From a virus: 40,515 nt of DNA. The notes under the pieces are model-generated. The model had not been told where the DNA came from. It saw only the letters and a list, made by a program, of their open reading frames with translations, and ran no database searches. Of the stretch, positions 17,240-23,384 are shown piece by piece; the first letter of the stretch is position 1, and every line of letters begins with the position of its first letter. Where the stretch lies: positions 1 through 40,515 of IMG/VR virus record IMGVR_UViG_3300045885_000053. One strand, 5' to 3'. Position numbers and translations under genes: made by a program.

Positions 17240-18093
17240 GAGTCACCAATGTTGCGCTATATTCTAATAACGTAGAGGCCATCAACTTTGCCCTACGAAA
17301 CACAGATCCAACTGCTCAATATATGGTGAAAACAATCGTGGGGCTAGATGCTGAAGAACTTATTCCTAAGTTTTATGGGTTTGGTCTACAAACTAAGCCT
17401 AAATTCTATGATTTCGGGATGAAGCCGCGAGATATTGTAATGCGTATTGTTCTTAATCCTCGCTTCATTCTTGATGAATCATATTCTGATGTAAGGGATG
17501 AGTTATATAAGGCAATTTCTTCAAATAGAACTGGATTGATCGTACTTCATTTCAGATCTGGAGCAACTACTGTTTCTAGGATTATGGGGTTCATTACAAA
17601 ATTTGAAGTTCCATATTTCGAACGTCTTCCGGAAGTTCAAATAACAGTTCGTTGTAATGACCCAATGTTCCGTGCTATCAATCCGGTTATTTATGATCCA
17701 CCAGAATTGCCAGTGGCTAATCCGGTTATTATTGCAGATAGTCTGTCAACTGCTCCACACGGCTTCCATTTCCAAGTAACATTTAAAGCAAATACGCCAT
17801 CATTCACGATTCAGGATGTACCTACAAATCCTGAATGGAAATTTACCGTTACGCCAAATGGCGGATTTCTAATTGGAGACATATTCCATTTTTCAAGTGA
17901 TTTTGGAAACAAATCTCTATACATTATTAGAGACGGAGTAACTACTCATTTGATGGATAGAATTGAACCAGGATCAGTTTGGCCGATAATTTTCCCAGGC
18001 TCAAATCAATATTCAAATTTCTTCCATTTCGTAAATATCGCTCAAATCGATTGGAATACTCTAGATTATTACGCGGCCTATTGGGGAGTGTAA
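17236..18093 (+). CDS. Distal tail protein (Dit-like)
   Basis: This 285-residue protein starts at ATG 17236, overlapping the tape measure stop. LFRSGATTVSRIMGFITKFEV-like strands (about 110-130) and FERLPEVQITVRCNDPMFRAI (about 130-152) are typical of the Dit/phage tail component family that caps the tube and carries the baseplate. The second half is a beta-sandwich-like region with TVTPNGGFLIGDIFHFSSDFGNKSLYI. Position right after the tape measure supports the call. Confidence 0.8.
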   Translation: MRVTNVALYSNNVEAINFALRNTDPTAQYMVKTIVGLDAEELIPKFYGFGLQTKPKFYDFGMKPRDIVMRIVLNPRFILDESYSDVRDELYKAISSNRTGLIVLHFRSGATTVSRIMGFITKFEVPYFERLPEVQITVRCNDPMFRAINPVIYDPPELPVANPVIIADSLSTAPHGFHFQVTFKANTPSFTIQDVPTNPEWKFTVTPNGGFLIGDIFHFSSDFGNKSLYIIRDGVTTHLMDRIEPGSVWPIIFPGSNQYSNFFHFVNIAQIDWNTLDYYAAYWGV

Positions 18094-18094
18094 T

Positions 18095-19222
18095 ATGGAT
18101 CTGTTCAAATTTGTTTATACAACAGACGCTACAATCCTTGAACGTGGTGAAGCTATTAATAACGCATTAAGTATTATGTGGGTTGAGCGTTATCGTGAAC
18201 CTGGAGAATTTGAAATTTCTGGTAAATTAAGCTCTGGTTTGAGAGAATTTCTTCCTCTTGGCACGCTTATTTCTCATGCCGATACTTATGAAGTTATGAT
18301 TGTTGAAAATCATGAAATTAAAGATAAAGAAGGATTGGATCCAGATATTTCAATTACTGGAAGATCTTTGGATAGTTATTTAGAAAATCGAATTGTTGGT
18401 ACTAATCAAACTAGAAGTAATAATTTGTATGTGCCATATACTCTTACGGCAGATTATACTTGGAATCAACTCGTAAAGATAATTAATGATCATATTCTTA
18501 ATACAACTGATGCTAATGATGTTTTCGGTAATATTGTTGCAGTAACCAATGTATCTGGGGCAAGCATTAGTGTTGCTCGAGAAATTAAACGAGATCGTTT
18601 AGATAGACAAGTTGCTCAATTGCTAGAAATTGATGATCTTGGAATTAAGACAATCCGCCGGAGTACCTTTCCTGGTGGCAATAATATACAAACCCAATTT
18701 CAGATTTATAGAGGAATTAATAAATCAGCAAGCATCATATTCTCATGGCAAAGCGGTGATTTGAAATCTGTAGATTATCTTTGGAGCGATAAGATTAAAA
18801 AGACCTCTGCATTGGTTATTGGACGATATGTCAATATTATGGTTGATACAGCTTCAACCAAATTTAATCGACGTACTATGCTTGTCGATGCAAATGATAT
18901 TGACGGTAATTTAAGCGCTCCGCCCTCAGGAGCTGCTTTGACCGACATCATCAATAAAATGACTGTTCGTGGCAATGCCGCAATTATGGCTCAAAACCGA
19001 ATTACGATCACAAGAGCCGACGCATCTGATATTACCAGATATGAATATCGTAAAGACTATAATGTCGGCGATTTGGTTAGTCTTGACGGTAATTTCGGGC
19101 AAATTGCGGTTATGCGTGTTATGGAATATGTTGAAATTGAAGATGAAAACGGCGAAAGCGGTCATCCAACCCTTGCGCTGCCTGATATAACCGGAAGTGG
19201 ATTTAGAGAGGTTGATGTTTAA
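18095..19222 (+). CDS. Tail-tip protein, ReqiPepy6 Gp37-like
   Basis: This 375-residue protein starts at ATG 18095 one base after the previous stop, behind GGGGAGTG. SIMWVERYREPGEFEISGKL, ISHADTYEVMIVENHEIKDKEG, ISITGRSLDSYLENRIVG and YEYRKDYNVGDLVSLDGNFGQIAVMRVMEYVE are hallmarks of the Gp37-like family of tail proteins found in phages of Gram-positive bacteria, related to the Tal/gp27 hub. It would form the tail hub below the distal tail protein. Confidence 0.85.
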   Translation: MDLFKFVYTTDATILERGEAINNALSIMWVERYREPGEFEISGKLSSGLREFLPLGTLISHADTYEVMIVENHEIKDKEGLDPDISITGRSLDSYLENRIVGTNQTRSNNLYVPYTLTADYTWNQLVKIINDHILNTTDANDVFGNIVAVTNVSGASISVAREIKRDRLDRQVAQLLEIDDLGIKTIRRSTFPGGNNIQTQFQIYRGINKSASIIFSWQSGDLKSVDYLWSDKIKKTSALVIGRYVNIMVDTASTKFNRRTMLVDANDIDGNLSAPPSGAALTDIINKMTVRGNAAIMAQNRITITRADASDITRYEYRKDYNVGDLVSLDGNFGQIAVMRVMEYVEIEDENGESGHPTLALPDITGSGFREVDV

Positions 19223-19545
19223 TGAGTAATAAAACGTATAACATTCTCTTTCCAACTTCGCAGGTTATTCTTCCAACAGCAGGATCGATATATTTCATTT
19301 TAGGTCTCTTTATCGGTCTTCCAAATGAAACCACAGTACTCGGCGTAATTCTTATAATTAACAGTATTCTAGGAATTATATTTCGAAAGCGTAATGGTCA
19401 TCATGATGGTAAAATCCTTGTGACGAAGACCGCCGATGGCAAAAAGATATTTACGTTAGAACTTGATGGCGATCCTGATGAAATCGAAGACAAAGACTCC
19501 ATATCCTTCAAGGTGGTTCCGCAAGACGATAGCCTCGCAGAATAG
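19222..19545 (+). CDS. Holin, r1t-like
   Basis: This 107-residue protein starts at ATG 19222 (TAATG overlap). It has two membrane segments (about 15-32, QVILPTAGSIYFILGLF, and 38-54, TVLGVILIINSILGIIF) separated by a short GLPN turn. A soluble C-terminal part contains KILVTKTADGKKIFTLELDGDPDEIEDKDSISFKV, a beta-strand tail seen in r1t-type holins of Gram-positive phages. It would open the membrane for the amidase endolysin, which lies 17 kb upstream, so lysis genes are split in this map. The first promoter-like element overlaps its 3' end. Confidence 0.75.
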   Translation: MSNKTYNILFPTSQVILPTAGSIYFILGLFIGLPNETTVLGVILIINSILGIIFRKRNGHHDGKILVTKTADGKKIFTLELDGDPDEIEDKDSISFKVVPQDDSLAE

Positions 19546-19565
19546 ACATCGATTATAGTGAGAAC
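19535..19565 (+). promoter_or_regulatory. Promoter-like element 1
   Basis: First of nine related elements: TCGCA at 19535-19539, ACAT at 19546-19549 and a TATAGT box at 19554-19559, then GAGAA. It lies inside the last codons of the holin gene and 22 bases before the start of the 19581 gene. It is the most diverged copy apart from number 9. Confidence 0.6.
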
Positions 19566-19580
19566 TACAGAAAGGATGAT

Positions 19581-19868
19581 ATGAGGCTATTCGTGAGAGA
19601 AAAGCCCTCAGTCTTGGATGAGCCCATCGCGAAGGTTCTGACTGGAATGAATACATATGGTCCAGAAGATCCAGAGTATAAGACCATGATGGAGCATCTT
19701 GAACGATTGATGAAGCTCAAAGCTGAAGAGCAGAAGAGCAGCGTCAGTCCGGATACGATGGCCATCGTGCTCGGAAATCTCTTGGGGATTCTGATCATCG
19801 TGGCATACGAGCAGAAACACGTGATGGTCTCGAGGGGATTGGGGTTCGTAATCAAAGCGAGGAGCTGA
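19581..19868 (+). CDS. Conserved small membrane protein (actinophage type)
   Basis: This 95-residue protein starts at ATG 19581 behind AGAAAGGATGAT. It begins with a soluble part containing LDEPIAKVLTGMNTYGPEDPEYKTMMEHLERLMKLK, then one membrane segment (about 59-77, DTMAIVLGNLLGILIIVAYEQ), ending KHVMVSRGLGFVIKARS. I recall close relatives in many phages of Actinobacteria, usually in the same early, small-gene region. Function is unknown; interaction with the host membrane is likely. Confidence 0.75.
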   Translation: MRLFVREKPSVLDEPIAKVLTGMNTYGPEDPEYKTMMEHLERLMKLKAEEQKSSVSPDTMAIVLGNLLGILIIVAYEQKHVMVSRGLGFVIKARS

Positions 19869-19907
19869 ATCGAACCAGAAGTAGCGAGAGCGTAGGAGCT
19901 GTGCCTA

Positions 19908-19930
19908 GAAGCATGGCTTCTATGCTTTTC
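19908..19930 (+). terminator. Terminator-like hairpin
   Basis: Perfect six-base arms AGAAGC and GCTTCT with loop ATG, followed by ATGCTTTT. It lies 40 bases after the end of the 19581 gene and would end its transcript. Confidence 0.5.
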
Positions 19931-20043
19931 GCGTCATAAACATGGATTTTTATTTTTTTCCTTAGAAAAACAGCCTCTACGTTGCGTTCTAAGCCACGAA
20001 AAGAGGTCGGGTGGTATGATGATACTGGGCATTTTTAAGGTAA

Positions 20044-20066
20044 AAAATCTCCGGGGGGAAGATTTT
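20044..20066 (+). terminator. A/T-armed hairpin, possible terminator
   Basis: Arms AAAATCT and AGATTTT flank CCGGGGGGA. It insulates the next promoter-like element from upstream reading; the following tract is A-rich rather than T-rich, so activity is uncertain. Confidence 0.35.
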
Positions 20067-20075
20067 AGAAAAAGG

Positions 20076-20107
20076 TTTCGCAATATAAACATCGCTTATA
20101 ATGGAAA
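20076..20107 (+). promoter_or_regulatory. Promoter-like element 2
   Basis: TTTCGCAA at 20076-20083, AAACAT at 20087-20092 and a perfect TATAAT at 20097-20102. It is 28 bases before ATG 20130 with an AAAGGATGAGGG ribosome site between. Confidence 0.7.
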
Positions 20108-20129
20108 CTATTCTACGAAAGGATGAGGG

Positions 20130-20339
20130 ATGTTTAACCGCAAACTGCAAGTGGATGTCGTGAAAGCGAAGAGGTCCGCACCAGTTGCAGCTGAATCAGG
20201 GCCCACGTTTGAAGAGAAAGCCATCATTGTGACGGCTTCTACCGAACGTGTGGTCAAGAAGATTGGCTACGCTGTGTGCGCGTACGTCGTGCTTGATACG
20301 CTCCGCAAGGTAGCGGTTGCTTACACAACCGTCGTGTAA
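20130..20339 (+). CDS. Small membrane-associated protein, unknown
   Basis: This 69-residue protein starts at ATG 20130 behind GAAAGGATGAGGG. It is basic at the N-terminus, acidic around TFEEKA, and has a hydrophobic C-terminal half (about 45-69, IGYAVCAYVVLDTLRKVAVAYTTVV) that could be one membrane segment or an amphipathic helix. It has its own promoter-like element and terminator, as one of a series of tiny single-gene units. No family recognised. Confidence 0.65.
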   Translation: MFNRKLQVDVVKAKRSAPVAAESGPTFEEKAIIVTASTERVVKKIGYAVCAYVVLDTLRKVAVAYTTVV

Positions 20340-20346
20340 AGTGACC

Positions 20347-20377
20347 AAAGGGAAGTGCAGCAATGCATTTCCTTTTT
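20347..20377 (+). terminator. Intrinsic terminator
   Basis: AAAGGGAAGTGC pairs with GCATTTCCTTT (12 pairs, three of them or fewer G-U) around loop AGCAAT, followed by TTTTT. The T-run merges into the TTTCGC of the next promoter-like element. Almost the same hairpin recurs at 20778-20807. Confidence 0.8.
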
Positions 20378-20406
20378 CGCAAAATTTACATGGTCTATAA
20401 TGAGAA
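20375..20406 (+). promoter_or_regulatory. Promoter-like element 3
   Basis: TTTCGCAAAA from 20375, TTTACAT at 20385-20391 and TATAAT at 20396-20401, then GAGAAG. The next about 150 bases have no good gene, so it may make a short RNA or feed the 20605 gene. Confidence 0.7.
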
Positions 20407-20407
20407 G

Positions 20408-20550
20408 AATCGGAAGATTGGGACCGAGAAAAAATTGCCTATTGTTGGCAACCCAATCCGTTAATTATACCTATTGTTGGTAAAAACGTATTTGTGAAAA
20501 AGAGCAAAACGCGCCCTGGAGGAGCACACAAATTAAACGATTCTTCTCAC
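20408..20550 (+). ncRNA. Possible short non-coding RNA with a duplicated motif
   Basis: This stretch follows promoter-like element 3 and precedes element 4. It has no start codon with a ribosome binding site at useful spacing. CCTATTGTTGG occurs twice (from about 20439 and about 20470). It could be a small RNA or only a leader of the downstream gene; expression data would be needed. Confidence 0.3.
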
Positions 20551-20551
20551 T

Positions 20552-20583
20552 TTTCGCAATATTTACACGGCCTATAATGAGAG
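20552..20583 (+). promoter_or_regulatory. Promoter-like element 4
   Basis: TTTCGCAAT from 20552, TTTACAC at 20562-20568 and TATAAT at 20573-20578, then GAGAGAAC. It is 27 bases before ATG 20605. Confidence 0.7.
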
Positions 20584-20604
20584 AACTATCGAAAGGACAT
20601 GGAG

Positions 20605-20772
20605 ATGTGGGACAAAGTGAAGAAGCAATGGGACGAGAACCCGCTGACTGTCATCGCTGTCGGTGCGCTCGCAGCTACGGCTGCAGCAAAACTGATTGAT
20701 GCGATGTCGGCCGCGCAGGGTCGTCGTGCCTATGCTCGACAGATCGACTACAAGATCAGTCACAAGAAGTGA
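20605..20772 (+). CDS. Tiny membrane protein, unknown
   Basis: This 55-residue protein starts at ATG 20605, seven bases after GAAAGGA; an in-frame ATG at 20599 is too close to that site. The start MWDKVKKQWDENPLTV is followed by an Ala-rich hydrophobic segment (about 15-32, TVIAVGALAATAAAKLI) and a basic tail ending ISHKK. It looks like a one-pass membrane protein with a positive C-terminus. Flanked by promoter-like element 4 and an intrinsic terminator. Confidence 0.7.
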   Translation: MWDKVKKQWDENPLTVIAVGALAATAAAKLIDAMSAAQGRRAYARQIDYKISHKK

Positions 20773-20777
20773 ACTCG

Positions 20778-20807
20778 AAGGGAAGTGCTGCAAAGCATTT
20801 CCTTTTT
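20778..20807 (+). terminator. Intrinsic terminator
   Basis: AAGGGAAGTGC pairs with GCATTTCCTT around loop TGCAAA and is followed by TTTTT. It is a near copy of the hairpin at 20347-20377. Confidence 0.8.
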
Positions 20808-20820
20808 CTGAGGAGGATAC

Positions 20821-21264
20821 ATGGCTCAGTATATCGCGTATTTAATGTCTATATTTTGTATATGCGGGGGCGGAATTACTGCTACACAACCAGCTGTAAG
20901 AACTAGCATCCCAACGATAACTGAACCAACGACGGTTCCAATACAGTATGCACCCGAAGGTCTTAGTAATTGTGATGAAATGCAGTGGTATCGTATTGAT
21001 GCTGGTTTACCTGAACGATTCGACGCAATAGGATGGAGAGAATCAAATTGCCGAAACGAAGAGTCTGTGCATACATTCTGCTGTTGGGGATATTGGCAGC
21101 TGTATGTTTCTCTTCATTTGAGCGGTTCATTAGGATCAAAAATGAACGATTGCGGAGTATATTCACGTTTCGATCTGGATTCGGATACACCAGAAGATAA
21201 GAAACGTCAGGCCTGCGCCACAAAGGTTTTGTACGATGCGAATGGATTGGCTCCCTGGGGGTAA
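20821..21264 (+). CDS. Secreted lysozyme/transglycosylase-like protein
   Basis: This 147-residue protein starts at ATG 20821 behind TGAGGAGG. A hydrophobic N-terminus (about 1-20) looks like a signal peptide or anchor, followed by a Thr/Pro-rich spacer (about 21-45). The folded part contains GWRESNC with candidate catalytic E74, a GYWQLY segment at 90-95 and six cysteines (51, 77, 87, 88, 111, 132), a pattern I associate with lysozyme-like muralytic domains of actinophages. It is not next to the endolysin. It could loosen the wall early or act outside the cell. Confidence 0.6.
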   Translation: MAQYIAYLMSIFCICGGGITATQPAVRTSIPTITEPTTVPIQYAPEGLSNCDEMQWYRIDAGLPERFDAIGWRESNCRNEESVHTFCCWGYWQLYVSLHLSGSLGSKMNDCGVYSRFDLDSDTPEDKKRQACATKVLYDANGLAPWG

Positions 21265-21266
21265 AA

Positions 21267-21491
21267 ATGACACATCGACGTTTTGAATTGCATCGCGATG
21301 AAGATATAACTGGAGTAAGCGGAGTTGGAGTTGTTGCCGAAGGAATTTTATTTAGCGATAATGTAGCTGTATTGCATTGGATCAGTCAATGGCCAAGTAG
21401 TATCGTTCATTACGAACGAGGTATGGAAAGCATTGAACATGTTCATGGGCACGGCGGAAAGACTCGTATTGTTTGGTTGGATTCAGAATAA
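21267..21491 (+). CDS. Conserved small actinophage protein, unknown
   Basis: This 74-residue protein starts at ATG 21267 behind CTGGGGGT. MTHRRFELHRDEDITGVSG, VAEGILFSDNVAVLHW, WPSSIVHYERGMESIEHVHGHGG and TRIVW are conserved in many phages of Actinobacteria. Its His-rich end could bind metal. Function unknown. Promoter-like element 5 begins immediately after its stop. Confidence 0.75.
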   Translation: MTHRRFELHRDEDITGVSGVGVVAEGILFSDNVAVLHWISQWPSSIVHYERGMESIEHVHGHGGKTRIVWLDSE

Positions 21492-21522
21492 TTCGCATTT
21501 TTTACATGACTTATAGTGAGAG
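21492..21522 (+). promoter_or_regulatory. Promoter-like element 5
   Basis: TTCGCA at 21492-21497, TTTACAT at 21501-21507 and TATAGT at 21512-21517, then GAGAGA. The expected start of RNA is near 21523-21526. Confidence 0.65.
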
Positions 21523-21531
21523 AGTATGAGG

Positions 21532-21579
21532 AGACGTGAGTGTACGACACCTCAGTTCCTAAGACGTGAGTGTACGACA
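21532..21579 (+). repeat. Direct repeat pair, 18 bases, period 30
   Basis: AGACGTGAGTGTACGACA occurs at 21532-21549 and 21562-21579 without mismatch. The period is a multiple of three. Confidence 0.9.
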
Positions 21580-21628
21580 TTGGAACAAGTATTCTCTAGT
21601 GGAAGATGTATAATCAGTGAGGAGAGAA

Positions 21629-21686
21629 AAAAGCACGTCAGTAGACGGCACACTGCGGTGTAAAAGCACGTCAGTAGACGGCACAC
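21629..21686 (+). repeat. Direct repeat pair, 25 bases, period 33
   Basis: The 25 bases at 21629-21653 recur exactly at 21662-21686; the core reads GCACGTCAGTAGACGGCAC. An ACAC-TGCG-GTGT mini hairpin lies between the copies. Confidence 0.9.
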
Positions 21687-21730
21687 CTAACCCAGTTAGC
21701 AATTGGGCAATGTATACATCTTCTTTAACT

Positions 21731-21763
21731 TTTCGCAACTTTTACAAGGCTTATAGTGAGAGG
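21731..21763 (+). promoter_or_regulatory. Promoter-like element 6
   Basis: TTTCGCAACT at 21731-21740, TTTACAA at 21741-21747 and TATAGT at 21752-21757, then GAGAGG. It drives a leader of about 80 bases before the 21843 gene. Confidence 0.65.
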
Positions 21764-21842
21764 AAGCGAAACCAGCTTGCGGCATTCAGTCGACTCGGAG
21801 CAATCTGAGCTTCTCATTTACTTTTACTAATAGGAGAAAACA

Positions 21843-22226
21843 ATGACCATTAAAGAGCATATTAAAAATCATAAAGAAGCTTACATTATTGGAGCTCTTT
21901 CATTCGCAGGAATTACAACGCTTATAATGAGAGGCGTTGCCAAACAACATATCGGTACTGGAATTTCCGTGACCGCCGGCCGTAGCAATAACATTGTAGT
22001 GGCCGCAGATAGGAGTGTTGTTCACAACGTTTCTTATATTTTATCTCGTAGAAAAGGTTCACCTTCATGGGTTGTTCGATGCATTGAAACTGGAGAAATT
22101 TTTTCATCACAACGTAAAGCAGCCTTTTCTATGGGAATTCATGAAAATGAACTTTCACAGCATCTTCGAGGATTGAAAGCAAAAGCTGGAAGTAATACTT
22201 TTGAACGAATTTGCATGGCGGCATAA
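21843..22226 (+). CDS. Membrane-anchored protein with a NUMOD1-like DNA-binding motif
   Basis: This 127-residue protein starts at ATG 21843 behind AATAGGAGAAAAC. One membrane segment lies at about 12-29 (EAYIIGALSFAGITTLIM). The C-terminal part, about 78-112, reads VRCIETGEIFSSQRKAAFSMGIHENELSQHL, which fits the NUMOD1 pattern of a short strand and a helix-turn-helix, known from homing endonucleases. Here there is no nuclease domain. A membrane-tethered DNA-binding protein is the direct reading; its role is unknown. Confidence 0.65.
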   Translation: MTIKEHIKNHKEAYIIGALSFAGITTLIMRGVAKQHIGTGISVTAGRSNNIVVAADRSVVHNVSYILSRRKGSPSWVVRCIETGEIFSSQRKAAFSMGIHENELSQHLRGLKAKAGSNTFERICMAA

Positions 22227-22235
22227 GGAGGGATA

Positions 22236-22379
22236 ATGGGAAACAACTACTATATTCAGCAGACCCCGCCTAAGCATTACGGGTTCTTTAATTTCATTGG
22301 GGATGTCTTCATGACCTTCCTTACATGCGGACTTTGGCTTATTTGGATCTTCGTGAGGGAGATGCGTCACCAGCGATGA
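22236..22379 (+). CDS. Tiny one-pass membrane protein
   Basis: This 47-residue protein starts at ATG 22236 behind TAAGGAGGG. MGNNYYIQQTPPKHYGFFNF is followed by a membrane segment (about 21-40, IGDVFMTFLTCGLWLIWIFV) and ends REMRHQR. Short proteins of this pattern with a final WLIWIFV-like helix are common in actinophages. The stop overlaps the next start (ATGA), so the two are coupled. Confidence 0.7.
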   Translation: MGNNYYIQQTPPKHYGFFNFIGDVFMTFLTCGLWLIWIFVREMRHQR

Positions 22380-23101
22380 ATAAACTCAACGAGCTCTTCA
22401 ATAAGGCGGTAATCGGCGCTAAGGCTAATTCACCTGTTATATTCGCAGGGATCAGTATCGTGGGTCTAATTACGACTTCATATTTGTCTGCACGAGGTGC
22501 TATTAATGCGACTAGAGAGCTTGATGGGAAAACTCTCGAACGTAAAGAAGAACTTAAGGTTTGGGGAAAGCATCTGGCTCCGGCAGGCATTTCAGGAGCT
22601 GTCACAATCGGATGCATTATTGGAATCACTCGATCAGGAAGTCGAAAGACGGTTGCCGCTCAAGCCGCTCTCGCTGTCACTGAGCGAGCGTACTCTGAGT
22701 ATCGAGATAAAGTCATTGAGGAGTTTGGTGCTCGTAAGGATCAGTCCATTCGAGATAAAGTGGCGGAAGAACGACTAAAGAAAGATCCGCCGCCTCCTCA
22801 AGAGATATTGGTGACTGGCACAGGAAGCATCTTATGCTGTGAAACATTCACTATGCGATATTTTGTAAGTGATATGGAGAAGTTGCGTAGAGCTATGAAT
22901 GATCTCAACGCAAGACTTCTGAGACATGATTATGCTACATTGGATGATTTCTATTATTCAGTTGGCTTGGATAGAACATCATATTCTGGTCAATTAGGAT
23001 GGAAATCGGATAAATTGCTGGAATTGGAGTTTTCTACGGCGTTAACACCGGATAATCGTCCATGTATCACGTTTACGTACAATTATACAACAAATTTGTA
23101 G
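22376..23101 (+). CDS. Two-pass membrane protein, DUF6353-like
   Basis: This 241-residue protein starts at ATG 22376, overlapping the previous stop; the frame is open further upstream but this start is coupled and gives MNKLNELFNK. Membrane segments lie at about 20-38 and 68-86. A helical part with AYSEYRDKVIEEFGARKDQ follows, then FTMRYFVSDMEKLRRAMNDLNARLLRHDYATLDDFYYSVGL and LGWKSDKLLELEFST. The soluble end resembles what I recall as DUF6353. A longer relative lies at 24423. Function unknown. Confidence 0.65.
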   Translation: MNKLNELFNKAVIGAKANSPVIFAGISIVGLITTSYLSARGAINATRELDGKTLERKEELKVWGKHLAPAGISGAVTIGCIIGITRSGSRKTVAAQAALAVTERAYSEYRDKVIEEFGARKDQSIRDKVAEERLKKDPPPPQEILVTGTGSILCCETFTMRYFVSDMEKLRRAMNDLNARLLRHDYATLDDFYYSVGLDRTSYSGQLGWKSDKLLELEFSTALTPDNRPCITFTYNYTTNL

Positions 23102-23104
23102 GTG

Positions 23105-23136
23105 TTCGCAAAAATTACATAGCCTATAATGAGAGA
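23105..23136 (+). promoter_or_regulatory. Promoter-like element 7
   Basis: TTCGCAAAAA from 23105, ATTACAT at 23114-23120 and TATAAT at 23125-23130, then GAGAGAC. It is 26 bases before ATG 23156. Confidence 0.7.
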
Positions 23137-23155
23137 CTACTACAAAGGAGTAATG

Positions 23156-23320
23156 ATGGACGAAGTGACCGCCGTTGAGAAGGTTGTCGTCGAATTGTCT
23201 ACGAAGCAGATGCTTGGAAAGCTTGTGATCGCCACTACAGTGGGGTTCGCAGCGTCCAAGGTCGCGGAGAAGGTGTTCGATGCTGCCGTTCAGGCGATTC
23301 GTAACCGTAAGGCTGCGTAA
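23156..23320 (+). CDS. Tiny membrane-associated protein, unknown
   Basis: This 54-residue protein starts at ATG 23156, five bases after AAAGGAG; an ATG directly upstream at 23153 is too close. It begins acidic (MDEVTAVEKVVVELS), has a hydrophobic centre (about 22-38, KLVIATTVGFAASKVAE) and ends IRNRKAA. Like the 20130 and 20605 genes it is a single-gene unit with its own promoter-like element and terminator. Confidence 0.7.
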   Translation: MDEVTAVEKVVVELSTKQMLGKLVIATTVGFAASKVAEKVFDAAVQAIRNRKAA

Positions 23321-23330
23321 TAGCAGTCTC

Positions 23331-23365
23331 AAAAGGTAGAGCCCACACAAGGGTTCTATCTTTTT
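23331..23365 (+). terminator. Intrinsic terminator
   Basis: AAAAGGTAGAGCCC pairs with GGGTTCTATCTTTT (14 pairs including G-U) around loop ACACAA, followed by a T-run. This is the strongest terminator in the window. Confidence 0.85.
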
Positions 23366-23384
23366 CTGATGACAAAGGAAAAGG

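Larger units (their letters stand above)
19869..20075 (+). other. Non-coding interval with hairpins
   Basis: No convincing gene is present. It holds a terminator-like hairpin at 19908-19930 (AGAAGC-ATG-GCTTCT followed by a T-rich tract), a T-rich run around 19950-19965, and an A/T-armed hairpin at 20044-20066 (AAAATCT/AGATTTT around a G-run) just before the next promoter-like element. Confidence 0.5.
21523..21730 (+). other. Interval with paired direct repeats, possible small RNA or 45-codon gene
   Basis: After element 5 come two pairs of direct repeats (separate entries) and a ten-base palindrome ATGTATACAT at 21710-21719. An ATG-started frame 21526-21663 would code 45 basic residues with RRECTT twice, but its ATG lies at the expected RNA start with no room for a ribosome site. 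No other gene is convincing. The rest of the gap, 21764-21842, is the leader of the next gene. Confidence 0.4.

Noticed and set aside
20385-20401. TTTACA read as a normal -35 box for TATAAT
   Set aside because: The gap is only five bases in all copies, against about 17 for sigma-70 promoters, so the block must have another role.
21532-21686. Start of a CRISPR-like array
   Set aside because: There are only two copies each of two different repeats, with spacers of 8-12 bases, which does not fit a CRISPR array.
21617-21808. Frame started by GTG that runs through the 25-base repeats and into promoter-like element 6
   Set aside because: It has no ribosome site, covers a promoter-like element, and its second half shows no protein-like pattern.
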